Source of the DNA: Alistipes sp. UBA934
Lineage (GTDB): Bacteria > Bacteroidota > Bacteroidia > Bacteroidales > Rikenellaceae
Direction: 5' to 3'
NCBI GenBank assembly: GCA_002293535.1
Contig: DBDK01000001.1
Location: forward strand, 32,379-96,378
Length of the DNA: 64,000 nt
Of the stretch, positions 23,029 through 32,167 are shown one piece after another; position 1 is the first letter of the stretch; the number at the start of each line of letters is the position of its first letter. The translations under genes were made by a program, and so were the position numbers. The notes beneath the pieces are model-generated. The model was given only the letters and a program-made list of their open reading frames with translations, was not told the origin of the DNA and made no database searches.

Positions 23029-26000
23029 TTGATATGAATTGGCAGGTTTTGGTTGTGTGGTTAGTAGTGGGAATCGTGGTTATTGCGCTGATAGGAAGGC
23101 GTTTTCTCAAAAAGCGGGGGTTATTATTGCTCGCTACATTATTGCCTTTTGCAGCTTTCGGGCAGAGTCTTGAGCCCGACACTAAGTTGGCTCGACAGCT
23201 GGAGGAGTCGCGCGGATTGAAAGTGACGATGAAACCCGACCTCGAAGACGCCGCTCAGACTCGTTGGTTTGCCAAGGAGGTTTCGCGCAGTCGCGTGTTA
23301 CCACTTGCCGAAGATTTCAACTCGCTCAGAATCAAGGGGCCGGGTACGCTCAGCCTCGACCGTGAAAGAAGCGTTTCAGGCACAGGCAGTGTACGTTTGG
23401 AAACTCCAACCTCATTGGGTATCAAGAATCCCACTAATCGAAATTATGCCCTGGCAGAGGTTGTTCGTCCTCTCGACGGCGAGGATCTTCGCGGCTATAA
23501 TCGCTTCTCGGTTTGGGTCTATGTCGAGGCGCCGGGAATGTATACGGTATTCGGGGGATTCTCACTATACAATGAAGGTCAGCACATTATGCCTGCTCCG
23601 GGACGGTTCGAGGGTCAGCATTTCGAGACGATCTATCCGGGCCGTTGGCAACGCGTCGTATGGGAGATTCCCGACCAGTATCGCGATCGCGTGACCGGTT
23701 TCGGTGTCAATATTATGCTTTCGGGCTCGCCCGCCGGAGCTGCCGAACGAATGAGCATTTGGGTGGACGATATGCGCATCGAGACAGTGGAGGCCGACAA
23801 CACACGTGGCTTCGACCTGCGCCGCGGGGCCATCGCATTCTCTCACAGTGGATATAAAACCGGCGCACGCAAACAAGCGCTGGTGCAAAACGTCTCCGAC
23901 ACACACTTCACGATTCGCGACACGGCAACGGGCAAAGTCGCATTCGAAGGCATAGGGCAACGCTCTAAAGATGGTTTTGTGGTACTGGATTTCAGCGAGT
24001 TGGACACTCCTGGCCGCTACACGATCGAGGCTTCGGGGATCGTTTCGGGTGAATTCCCGATCGGCGATACGGCCTATCTTTCACTGGCTTGGAAAACCCT
24101 CAATTACTTCTATGCCGAGCGTTGCGGTTGGGATCAGCCGGGCATTCATCAGGAGTGTCATCAGGATGTTTTCAGTGTCCATCCAGACGGGAGAACACTT
24201 TCTGTTTCAGGTGGTTGGCACGACGCAGCCGACCTCACCCAAGGAGTGGGCAACACGGCAGAAGGTGGAATCGCGATGCTGGAAATGGCTGCAGCGATCA
24301 AGGGGAAGGATAAGGTATTATACGAGAGGCTGTTAGAAGAAGCACGCTGGGGACTCAACTGGACTATGCGCACACGGTTCGGCGATGGCTATCGCCACGG
24401 GGGCCTCGTGGTGAGTATATGGACTAAAAACATTCGCGGCGACAAGGACGATATGCAGGCTCAAGCTGGTAACAATCCCGACGATAACTTACTGGGAGCC
24501 AGTTACTGTGCGCTCGCTGCGCCGTTCTACGAAGAGTTCGATCCCGTGTTTGCGCGCTGGTGTCGTCAGTCCGCCATAGAGGATTTCGGCTTTGCGATGG
24601 AGCTGGCCGGCCACACCCGTTCGCGCAAGTTTCAAGAAGTGGATTTCGCCGGCCTTGTAACAGTTACGGCAATGAGAATGTACCGCCTCACCGGCGACCA
24701 GCAGTATCTCGATTGGGCCGTTCAGTACGCCGACCGCATTATGGCGTGCCAACAGATGGAGCCCCGGCGCGACTGGTCGATGCCTCTGCGAGGATTTTTC
24801 TGGGAAAATTCGTCCCACCAACGCACTCGTACTTACTATCACCGTTCCGAGGAGCAGTATATGATGCAGGCACTGGGTATGCTTCTCGCCGACGCCCCTA
24901 TGCACGCCAACGCTCCGAAGTGGAGGGCTTCTTGCGAGGCCTATGCCGACTACCTGCGTGCCACTGCCGACGTGATGGGGCCGTGGGGAATCCTGCCATC
25001 AGCCATATATGAGGTCGATAATACCGACTATTCCACCTTCTCGCACGAGGGTGACAAGAGCCAGGGCGCACCCACTATGGCCGAATATAACGCTCAGGTT
25101 CGTAACGGCATTCAGCTCTCGAAAACCCACTTCTTGAGGCGCTTTCCTGTGTCGTATCAATTCCGTGGTTTTCACGCAATTACGCTCAGCAAAGCGCGCT
25201 CCGCGATCATTCTTGCAGACGTGTTAAGCGACGAAAGTCTGCGTGACATCGCCACCCGTCAAATGGAATATATTGTAGGCTTCAACCCGTTTGCTATGAG
25301 CACTATATATGGCGAGGGTTATGATTGGTCCCCGCTTTATGGTGCCTATGCCGGTGACGTCGTCGGCGCCGTTCCTGTTGGCATCGAGACCTTCGAAAAC
25401 GAGGACTCCCCCTATTGGCCCACGCAGAGCAACGCCACTTATAAGGAGATTTGGATGCTAACCGGCGCGAAGACCTTAGGCCTTGTAGCTGAGCTGTTTG
25501 GCTATGCGAATGGTTCTCCCGTGACTTCCAATAACGCACAAACTTCCACCGGTGTCGTAGCTCCGGGCGCCGAGCTCCAACTGCTGGCCGATGGTTTCGA
25601 ATTCACAGAGGGCCCCGCCACGGACGCTCGCGGAAACATCTTTTTCACTGACCAACCCAACGACCGAATCCTCGAATGGGATGCTTCCAAGGACGAACTT
25701 CGCACGTTTTTGTCCGGCACGGGACGCGCAAACGGTCTCTATTTCGACCTGCGCGGAAACCTTTTAGCAGCCGCAGACGACCTCAATGAGATTCGTAGCT
25801 TCTCCCGCGACGGTTCTTTCTCGGTTCTTGCACGTGGCTTCGAGGGAGGCGAGTTTAACGGGCCTAACGATCTATGGGTTAATCCCTTGAGTGGCGGAAT
25901 TTACTTTACCGACCCGCTATATGCCCGTCCCTATTGGAGACATCGCGACGACAAAATACAACTAACCGGCGAGCACGTTTATTATATTTCACCCGATCGT

Positions 26001-26369
26001 TCGCGTGTCCAGCGCGTTGAAACAGAGCTGAAAAAGCCTAACGGAATAGTCGGCACGCCGGACGGAAAAACACTATACATCGCCGACATCGGGGAGAACA
26101 AAACATACTCATACGACATCGCTCCCGACGGTACCCTTTACGGCAAGCAGTTTTTCTGTCCGCTGGGCTCCGACGGAATGACGATCGACGCTGCTGGTAA
26201 CCTCTATCTCACGGGACGGGGCGTAACGGTGTTCAATCCACGCGGGGAACAGATCGACCACATCGACGTGCCGGAGAGCTGGACTGCTAACGTGGTTTTA
26301 GGTGGTTCGGATCGTAAAATACTGTTTATCACCGCAATGGATAGCCTATATTCAATCAAAATAAAATGA
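23025..26369 (+). CDS. Fusion: FeoB-associated-like membrane segment, GH9 glycosidase, SMP-30 domain
   Basis: 1114 residues. Residues 1-30 (MNWQVLVVWLVVGIVVIALIGRRF) look like the small FeoB-associated membrane protein that normally follows feoB. A second hydrophobic segment (LLLLATLLPFAAFG) resembles a signal peptide lacking its own start codon. Then a CBM-like region (~85-255), an Ig-like CelD_N domain (~260-360) and a GH9 catalytic domain with WHDAAD at ~397-402 and a probable acid in NATYKEIW near 806. From ~855 follows an SMP-30/gluconolactonase beta-propeller (FTEGPATDARGNIFFTD, NGPNDLWVNP). Probably cell-surface or periplasmic glycan breakdown. Confidence 0.85.
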   Translation: MIDMNWQVLVVWLVVGIVVIALIGRRFLKKRGLLLLATLLPFAAFGQSLEPDTKLARQLEESRGLKVTMKPDLEDAAQTRWFAKEVSRSRVLPLAEDFNSLRIKGPGTLSLDRERSVSGTGSVRLETPTSLGIKNPTNRNYALAEVVRPLDGEDLRGYNRFSVWVYVEAPGMYTVFGGFSLYNEGQHIMPAPGRFEGQHFETIYPGRWQRVVWEIPDQYRDRVTGFGVNIMLSGSPAGAAERMSIWVDDMRIETVEADNTRGFDLRRGAIAFSHSGYKTGARKQALVQNVSDTHFTIRDTATGKVAFEGIGQRSKDGFVVLDFSELDTPGRYTIEASGIVSGEFPIGDTAYLSLAWKTLNYFYAERCGWDQPGIHQECHQDVFSVHPDGRTLSVSGGWHDAADLTQGVGNTAEGGIAMLEMAAAIKGKDKVLYERLLEEARWGLNWTMRTRFGDGYRHGGLVVSIWTKNIRGDKDDMQAQAGNNPDDNLLGASYCALAAPFYEEFDPVFARWCRQSAIEDFGFAMELAGHTRSRKFQEVDFAGLVTVTAMRMYRLTGDQQYLDWAVQYADRIMACQQMEPRRDWSMPLRGFFWENSSHQRTRTYYHRSEEQYMMQALGMLLADAPMHANAPKWRASCEAYADYLRATADVMGPWGILPSAIYEVDNTDYSTFSHEGDKSQGAPTMAEYNAQVRNGIQLSKTHFLRRFPVSYQFRGFHAITLSKARSAIILADVLSDESLRDIATRQMEYIVGFNPFAMSTIYGEGYDWSPLYGAYAGDVVGAVPVGIETFENEDSPYWPTQSNATYKEIWMLTGAKTLGLVAELFGYANGSPVTSNNAQTSTGVVAPGAELQLLADGFEFTEGPATDARGNIFFTDQPNDRILEWDASKDELRTFLSGTGRANGLYFDLRGNLLAAADDLNEIRSFSRDGSFSVLARGFEGGEFNGPNDLWVNPLSGGIYFTDPLYARPYWRHRDDKIQLTGEHVYYISPDRSRVQRVETELKKPNGIVGTPDGKTLYIADIGENKTYSYDIAPDGTLYGKQFFCPLGSDGMTIDAAGNLYLTGRGVTVFNPRGEQIDHIDVPESWTANVVLGGSDRKILFITAMDSLYSIKIK

Positions 26370-27274
26370 ACAGACGAGAATTTTTGGTTCGCGGGGCCAC
26401 TGGATTGGCTGGACTGACCCTCGCAGGATCATTCGCAAACAAAGTTTGGAGCGCTAACTTATTGACAAATAGTCTCGTTACGGAACCTGCTATGATCGAC
26501 CGTGTGCCGCTCGGAAAGACCGGCCTCAAAGCTTCGCGCCTTGCTATGGGTACGGGTTCGATCGGCACTGGTGGTTCCTCTAACCAGACAAGAATGGGCC
26601 TGGAGACGTTTGTAGAGATGTTTCGTCACGGCTACGATCGTGGTGTGCGTTTCACCGATATGGCCGAAGGTTATGGTTCTATGCCGTTCGTTGGCGCCGC
26701 CATCAAAGGTCTGCCGCGCGAAAACATCACGCTGCTCTCCAAAATGTGGACTTATCCCGACGGCAATCCTCAGCAGCAGAACGTTCGTGAAACAATCCAC
26801 GAATATCTGCGCCAACTCGGCACCGAACACATTGACATTCTGCTACTTCACTGTATGACCACTATCGACTGGAACCAAACGCGCACCCACTATATGGAAG
26901 CTTTTTTGCGCGCAAAAGAGGAAGGTTTGGTGAGGGCTGTCGGCGTTTCGTGCCACGACCACGGCGCACTTGTGACCGCTTCTACAGAGCCTTGGGTGGA
27001 TGTGATTATGGCTCGCATCAATCCATTCGGTGCACGAATGGACGCTGATCCTCAATCAGTTTGCGATGTTTTGAAAGTCGCCCGCAACAACGGGAAAGGA
27101 CTTGTCGGTATGAAGATTTTCGGAGAGGGGACGCGCGTTTTGGATCACGAGCGCGAGCAATCGATCCGGTTTGGTTTTCACGAAGCCGGCCTCGATACTA
27201 TGACCATCGGGTTCGAGTCCATCGCCCAGTTGGATGACGCCGTCGAAAAGGTTATTCGGAACGTAAAATCCTGA
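26366..27274 (+). CDS. Secreted aldo/keto reductase
   Basis: 302 residues. Twin-arginine signal MNRREFLVRGATGLAGLTLAG. The rest is an aldo/keto reductase barrel: VPLGKTGLKASRLAMGTG, RFTDMAEGYGSM with Asp/Tyr of the active site, LGTEHIDILLLHCM, and AVGVSCHDHGAL. Exported members accompany keto-glycan catabolism genes in Bacteroidetes. ATGA overlap with the GH9 fusion gene. The last 23 bases overlap the convergent SGNH gene. Confidence 0.9.
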   Translation: MNRREFLVRGATGLAGLTLAGSFANKVWSANLLTNSLVTEPAMIDRVPLGKTGLKASRLAMGTGSIGTGGSSNQTRMGLETFVEMFRHGYDRGVRFTDMAEGYGSMPFVGAAIKGLPRENITLLSKMWTYPDGNPQQQNVRETIHEYLRQLGTEHIDILLLHCMTTIDWNQTRTHYMEAFLRAKEEGLVRAVGVSCHDHGALVTASTEPWVDVIMARINPFGARMDADPQSVCDVLKVARNNGKGLVGMKIFGEGTRVLDHEREQSIRFGFHEAGLDTMTIGFESIAQLDDAVEKVIRNVKS

Positions 27275-27944
27275 TTATCACCGCCTCCATTAGGTCGTAA
27301 CCCGCACTGGTCGGATGGATTCCATCTATCGCAAGTTCCTTTGACAGACCACCACGTTCGTCAGCCATCGGTGTCCAAAAATCGACGTAAGTACACTCGT
27401 TATCTGCCGCCCAACTCCTCAGTAATCTATTGAGTTCTTGCACTTTATCAGCAACATCAGTGATTTCGGGGCGCCACGGATATTCGGCAGCCGGAAGCAC
27501 CGAACAAAGTACAACCTCAATACCGTGTACTTTGGCCAGATCGGCCATCGAAAAGATGTTGCCGGCAATGTTTTCGATCGTCACAAAACCCTGATTATGA
27601 GCAATATCATTAGTACCGGCAAGAATAACAACCGCGCGGGGTTCCAGTTCCAACACGTCTGCACGAAACCTGGCCAACATCTGAGCCGTCACCTGCCCAC
27701 CGATTCCTCTGCCAACGAAATTATTGTCTGTAAAGAAGTTAGGATGCCCGTCGGCCCAACCCTGCGTTATGGAGTTGCCCATAAAAACCACATCCGGCCT
27801 TTGCTCCGAACCGGCTTCGATTCGCGATTTCAAACTCGCATTCGCTTCGGAATAGCGCCCATAATTAGCCCAGTCGTGGTTTCCTTGCGCCGACGCAATC
27901 CCCATCGCAAAAATCGCCGCTATCAAAAAAATTGCCTTTTTCAT
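27252..27944 (-). CDS. Secreted SGNH/GDSL hydrolase
   Basis: 230 residues with a cleavable signal ([21 protein letters not shown]). SGNH blocks: block [15 protein letters not shown] (catalytic Ser in GNSIT), block [11 protein letters not shown], block [13 protein letters not shown], and block [11 protein letters not shown] with the Asp/His pair. A lipase/esterase, probably acting on acylated carbohydrates. ATG at 27944 overlaps the guaA stop as ATGA, so the upstream ATG at 27950 is less likely. Cotranscribed with pheT-guaA. Confidence 0.92.
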   Translation of the reverse strand: MKKAIFLIAAIFAMGIASAQGNHDWANYGRYSEANASLKSRIEAGSEQRPDVVFMGNSITQGWADGHPNFFTDNNFVGRGIGGQVTAQMLARFRADVLELEPRAVVILAGTNDIAHNQGFVTIENIAGNIFSMADLAKVHGIEVVLCSVLPAAEYPWRPEITDVADKVQELNRLLRSWAADNECTYVDFWTPMADERGGLSKELAIDGIHPTSAGYDLMEAVIIRILRSE

Positions 27945-28960
27945 TCCCATTCTATCGTTGCAGGCGGCTTGGCACTAATATCGTAAGTAACTCTGTTTAC
28001 GCCTTTTACACCATTCATAATGTCGGTCGAGACACGGGCAAGAAACTCCCACGGCAGGTGAACAACGGTCGCGGTCATAGCATCAACCGAATTCACAACT
28101 CTCAAAGCCACAGCGTTTTCGTAAGTACGGGCACCATTTTCAACCCCGACGCTTTGGACTGGTAGCAACATCACACCGGCTTGCCAAACCTTGTTATAAA
28201 GTCCCTCCGCACGTAGCGCATCGATAAAAATTTTATCCGCCTCCTGCAGGATCGCGATCCTGCCAGGGGTCACTTCACCCAGCACGCGAATCCCCAACCC
28301 TGGACCCGGAAACGGGTGACGGCCAAGCATTTCGGAACTCATTCCGAGTTCACGACCAACCCTGCGAACCTCATCCTTGAACAACATTCTTAGCGGCTCG
28401 ACAATGCTCAGATTCATCTTTTCAGGCAGACCGCCCACGTTGTGATGCGACTTGACAGCCACGCCGGGCTTGTGCGCCGCAAATGACTCGGCGATATCGG
28501 GATAGATGGTTCCCTGAGCTAACCACTTAATACTGTGCAATTTCTGAGCTTCTTCATCGAACACCTCGATGAAGTCGCGACCGATGATCTTGCGCTTCTG
28601 TTCGGGATCGGTTACGCCTGCCAGATCGCCAAGGAATTTATCACCAGCACGAACACCTATCACATTAAGTCCCAGTCCTTTATAGGAACCGATCACCTCT
28701 TCGTATTCGTTTTTGCGCATAAGACCCGTATCCACAAAAATGCAGTGTAGGTTGGCGCCGATCGCGCGATGAAGCAGCACCGCCGACACCGACGAATCCA
28801 CCCCACCCGACAAGCCCAGCACCACCTTGTCCTGGCCCAATCCGGTCTTCAGCGCGGCGACTGTCTCCGAAACATAAGTAGCTGGGTTAAAGGAATTTCT
28901 CTCCCGTTCTTTTTGCTCCACCAGCGCGGCGGTGGGTACTCCGAAATATCTGTTATCCAT
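27941..28960 (-). CDS. guaA: GMP synthase, ATP pyrophosphatase subunit without amidotransferase domain
   Basis: 339 residues; aminates XMP to GMP. The PP-loop SGGVDSS is at residues 51-57, then [12 protein letters not shown] and [10 protein letters not shown], and the dimerisation domain [17 protein letters not shown] ending KPPATIEWE. Common bacterial GuaA is ~510 residues with an N-terminal glutamine amidotransferase; that ~190-residue domain is absent. pheT ends only 9 nt upstream, so it is not encoded adjacently. Either a separate amidotransferase subunit exists elsewhere, as in archaea, or free ammonia is used. Confidence 0.92.
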   Translation of the reverse strand: MDNRYFGVPTAALVEQKERERNSFNPATYVSETVAALKTGLGQDKVVLGLSGGVDSSVSAVLLHRAIGANLHCIFVDTGLMRKNEYEEVIGSYKGLGLNVIGVRAGDKFLGDLAGVTDPEQKRKIIGRDFIEVFDEEAQKLHSIKWLAQGTIYPDIAESFAAHKPGVAVKSHHNVGGLPEKMNLSIVEPLRMLFKDEVRRVGRELGMSSEMLGRHPFPGPGLGIRVLGEVTPGRIAILQEADKIFIDALRAEGLYNKVWQAGVMLLPVQSVGVENGARTYENAVALRVVNSVDAMTATVVHLPWEFLARVSTDIMNGVKGVNRVTYDISAKPPATIEWE

Positions 28961-28969
28961 AGTTTTTAC

Positions 28970-31459
28970 TCAGGCGCGAACTGTCGCGCCGGCCATTTTT
29001 TCAAATTGTAAAATCAAGTTATTCATCACGCGGTCTATCTCTTTATCGGTGAGTGTCTGCGTTTTATCTTCAAGCGTAAAGCCCAGAGCATAAGATTTTT
29101 TGCCTTCCGGCAACTTATCTCCCTCATAAACGTCGAACAGTGTCACGCCGGTCAATAGCTTCTTTTCAGTACCCAAGGCAATGTCACGCAACTTACGGAA
29201 AGTCACCCCCTTATCCACCAACAATGCAAGATCACGCCTGACTGCCGGAAATTTGGATAATTCGCTGGATTTTATGTTATTGCGGGCTGCTTGTTTCGCC
29301 AGATGCCCGAAGTCGATCTCCGCGAACCACACCGGTGCCTTGATCTCCTGCGCAGCGAGAAGCACCGGCGAAACAGATCCCATTTGTAGTAACTCCTTGC
29401 CATTCAGTTTGTAAGAAATGCCTTCTGCGAACAAGTCGCTTTCCAAGGGTTCTCCTCCCTGCATTTTGTAGAGATCGAAGCCGAAACGCTTCATCAATCG
29501 TTGCACTATCCCACTGAGAGTAAAGAAATTAGATCGTTCTCCACTGGCATTCCACGAGGGTTGCTCATCGAAACCTGTAACAACTATCCCCAGCCTGTAA
29601 ACCTCTTTATACGGAGCCAGCAGGTCATCTCCGCGTTCCTCGACTTTCGTTGCATCATAAAAGTAGCAATTGCCAAACTCATAAAGCTTTAAATCGGTAT
29701 TACGGCGGTTTGTGTTGAGCTGCACGGCCTCCAGAGCGTTGAAAAGCAGCGTTTGGCGCATCACATTCAAATCCACGCTCAGGGGATTCAAAATCCTCAC
29801 GCAATTAGCTGGCGGATAGGATTTTAATCCATCATAGTATGAAGCCCGCGTAAGAGAATTGGACATAATTTCGGTGTAGCCGTTGCTGCTCAGAAAATCT
29901 GATGCGGTATTTTGCAGTCGGTCTTTGCTCAAAAAGGGCGCGTGTACCAGCGATGTACGCATACGCGCGGGCACCTCGACATTATTATAACCATAAATCC
30001 TTAACACCTCTTCCACAAGATCGGCTTCCCTCTGAACATCAACACGATAGGCAGGCACAGCTACGTGCAAAATATCACTCTCGACAACATCCGAATTCTC
30101 CACCGCAACATCCAGAGCAGCCAGTATCTGAACATAAGTTTCACGCGATAACGCCTTGCCGATAAGCGTATTAGCCATCGAAACCGAGAATTCAAAGCGC
30201 CAAGGCATCATTGGCGCAGGATAAATATCGGAGACCTCCGACGAAATCACCCCGCCCGCCAACTCCTTATATAAAAGAGCGGCACGCTTGAGTGCAAAAA
30301 TCGTAATATCGGGATCGATTCCGCGCTCGAAAAGGAACGATGCATCACTGTTAATTGCGTGACGTTTAGCGGTTTTGCGAATCCACACAGGGTTGAAATA
30401 GGCGCTTTCGAGGAAGATCTTCGTCGTACTGTCACTCACCCCGCTATCGGCGCCACCCATCACTCCTGCGATACACATCGGCGTCCCTGCGCCATCGCTA
30501 ATTGTCAAATCTTCAGGCGAAAGTTTGCGTTCCACTCCGTCCAGAGTCCGTAAAACAGTTCCCTCAGGGCAGGTGCGTACAACGACCCGTCCACCGGCGA
30601 TCTTGTCCGCATCGAAAGCGTGAAGCGGCTGTCCCAGTTCGTGGAGCACGAAATTGGTTATATCCACCAAGTTATTATGCGGATTCAGACCGATTGCACG
30701 CAGATAATTTTGCATCCATTCGGGCGACGGACCCACCTTGAGACCCGAAATCGTCACTCCTGCATATCGCGGCGCACCCTCGATCGCAACAACCTCGACA
30801 GGAATCGTAAGCGACTGGTTATCAACTTTGAACTCCTCTACCGACGGCAACTTCAACTCGGCCTCACGTCCGTGCGCTTTCAGGTATGCTGCCAAATCAC
30901 GCGCCACGCCCCAGTGTGACCCCCCGTCGATACGATTAGGAGTGAGCCCAATCTCTATCTGCCAATCTTCCTGAATACCAAGCTGTTGCAGTGCCGGCGT
31001 CCCTGGAACGGCATCGGCAGCAAGAACCATAATCCCCTCGTGATCGTCCCCCAATCCCAATTCGTCTTCGGCACAAATCATCCCGCAGGAGTCCACACCG
31101 CGAATCCGGCTTTTCTTGATCTTGAAGCTCTCGTCCGCTCCCTTGGGTTGCAAAACCGTACCCACGGTCGCAACCAGAACCTTTTGCCCGGCAGCCACAT
31201 TGTGCGCTCCACAAACAATCTGCAAGGGTTCTCCGCCCTCCCCCACATCCACCGTTGTGACGTGCAGGTGGTCGCTGTCAGGATGGTCACCACAAGTCAG
31301 CACGTGGCCAACGACAACTCCTGACATTCCTCCAGGCACGCCTTCGATCTTGGAAAGTCCATCGACTTCGAGACCCGTAGAGGTCAGAATCTCAGCCATT
31401 TGTGGCGCCGACAAATCGCTTTTCAGATAGTCCCTCAACCAGTTGTATGATATTTTCAT
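28970..31459 (-). CDS. pheT: Phenylalanyl-tRNA synthetase beta subunit
   Basis: 829 residues. MKISYNWLRDYLKSDLS start, OB-type tRNA-binding domain (VVVGHVLTCGDHPDSDHLHVTTVD), B3/4 editing domain (ALLYKELAGG region), B5 domain, the catalytic-like core (TEIMSNSLTRASY) and the C-terminal ferredoxin-like anticodon domain (FPAVRRDLALLVDKGVTFRKL). The frame opens at 31573, but the true start is the MKISYN codon at 31459. The alpha subunit (pheS) is not adjacent. A weak TAATTTTA lies upstream on the minus strand. Confidence 0.96.
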   Translation of the reverse strand: MKISYNWLRDYLKSDLSAPQMAEILTSTGLEVDGLSKIEGVPGGMSGVVVGHVLTCGDHPDSDHLHVTTVDVGEGGEPLQIVCGAHNVAAGQKVLVATVGTVLQPKGADESFKIKKSRIRGVDSCGMICAEDELGLGDDHEGIMVLAADAVPGTPALQQLGIQEDWQIEIGLTPNRIDGGSHWGVARDLAAYLKAHGREAELKLPSVEEFKVDNQSLTIPVEVVAIEGAPRYAGVTISGLKVGPSPEWMQNYLRAIGLNPHNNLVDITNFVLHELGQPLHAFDADKIAGGRVVVRTCPEGTVLRTLDGVERKLSPEDLTISDGAGTPMCIAGVMGGADSGVSDSTTKIFLESAYFNPVWIRKTAKRHAINSDASFLFERGIDPDITIFALKRAALLYKELAGGVISSEVSDIYPAPMMPWRFEFSVSMANTLIGKALSRETYVQILAALDVAVENSDVVESDILHVAVPAYRVDVQREADLVEEVLRIYGYNNVEVPARMRTSLVHAPFLSKDRLQNTASDFLSSNGYTEIMSNSLTRASYYDGLKSYPPANCVRILNPLSVDLNVMRQTLLFNALEAVQLNTNRRNTDLKLYEFGNCYFYDATKVEERGDDLLAPYKEVYRLGIVVTGFDEQPSWNASGERSNFFTLSGIVQRLMKRFGFDLYKMQGGEPLESDLFAEGISYKLNGKELLQMGSVSPVLLAAQEIKAPVWFAEIDFGHLAKQAARNNIKSSELSKFPAVRRDLALLVDKGVTFRKLRDIALGTEKKLLTGVTLFDVYEGDKLPEGKKSYALGFTLEDKTQTLTDKEIDRVMNNLILQFEKMAGATVRA

Positions 31460-31524
31460 AACTTTTTCTTGATTTCGACGCGTAAAATTAACGAAAAATT
31501 CTTTTCGGCGCAGGATTTGCACTA

Positions 31525-31532
31525 TATCTTTG
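31525..31532 (+). promoter_or_regulatory. -7 promoter element of sodB
   Basis: TATCTTTG, 20 nt before the ATG at 31553. Confidence 0.55.
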
Positions 31533-31552
31533 CAAACAAATTCTCGACAACT

Positions 31553-32152
31553 ATGAAAAACATCAGTAAACAAAGAGCGCCGTTCGTGATGCCGGAGCTA
31601 CCCTATGCCCACGACGCACTGGCACCTCACATTAGTGCCGAAACCATTGATTATCACTATGGTAAACATCTTCAAGGTTACATCAATAACCTCAATACGC
31701 TCGTTCAGGGTTCCGGTTTTGAGAATGCCGACCTGAAGGAAATTCTCAAGAGTTCGTCCGGTGCTCTGTTCAACAACGCCGCTCAGGTATGGAACCATAC
31801 TCTCTATTTTTCACAACTCTCGCCCACTCCGCAGAGTCGTCCTCAGAGCATTTTGGGTGCAGCTATCGGTCGCGATTTCGGTTCGTATGAGGCTTTTGTC
31901 GAGCAGTTTACCAAGTCGGCTCTTTCGCTTTTCGGTTCGGGCTGGACGTGGCTTGTTGCCGACAAGTCCGGTCGTCTTTCGATCGAGAACACCTCCAACG
32001 CGGCGATTCCCGTCACGGATGGTAAGAACCCCCTGATGGTTATCGACGTATGGGAGCACGCCTACTACATCGACCATCGCAATCTGCGCGCTGAGTCGGT
32101 CAAGGCTTTCTGGAATATTCTCGACTGGAGGGTTGCTCAACAGAGATATTAG
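31553..32152 (+). CDS. sodB: Superoxide dismutase, iron/manganese family
   Basis: 199 residues. MPELPYAHDALAPHIS holds the first metal histidine (H26), NNAAQVWNHTLYF the second, and VIDVWEHAYYIDHRN supplies the Asp and third His. NNAAQVWNH is the iron-type form. No signal peptide, hence cytoplasmic. It protects an anaerobe during oxygen exposure. The frame opens at 31469, but 31553 is chosen from the -7 element and the family start. Confidence 0.95.
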   Translation: MKNISKQRAPFVMPELPYAHDALAPHISAETIDYHYGKHLQGYINNLNTLVQGSGFENADLKEILKSSSGALFNNAAQVWNHTLYFSQLSPTPQSRPQSILGAAIGRDFGSYEAFVEQFTKSALSLFGSGWTWLVADKSGRLSIENTSNAAIPVTDGKNPLMVIDVWEHAYYIDHRNLRAESVKAFWNILDWRVAQQRY

Positions 32153-32155
32153 TTG

Positions 32156-32163
32156 TACCTTCG
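32156..32163 (+). promoter_or_regulatory. Variant -7 element of the transporter gene
   Basis: TACCTTCG, 4 nt before ATG 32168; a one-base departure (TTCG) from TAnnTTTG, also seen before rmuC. Confidence 0.45.
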
Positions 32164-32167
32164 CGGG

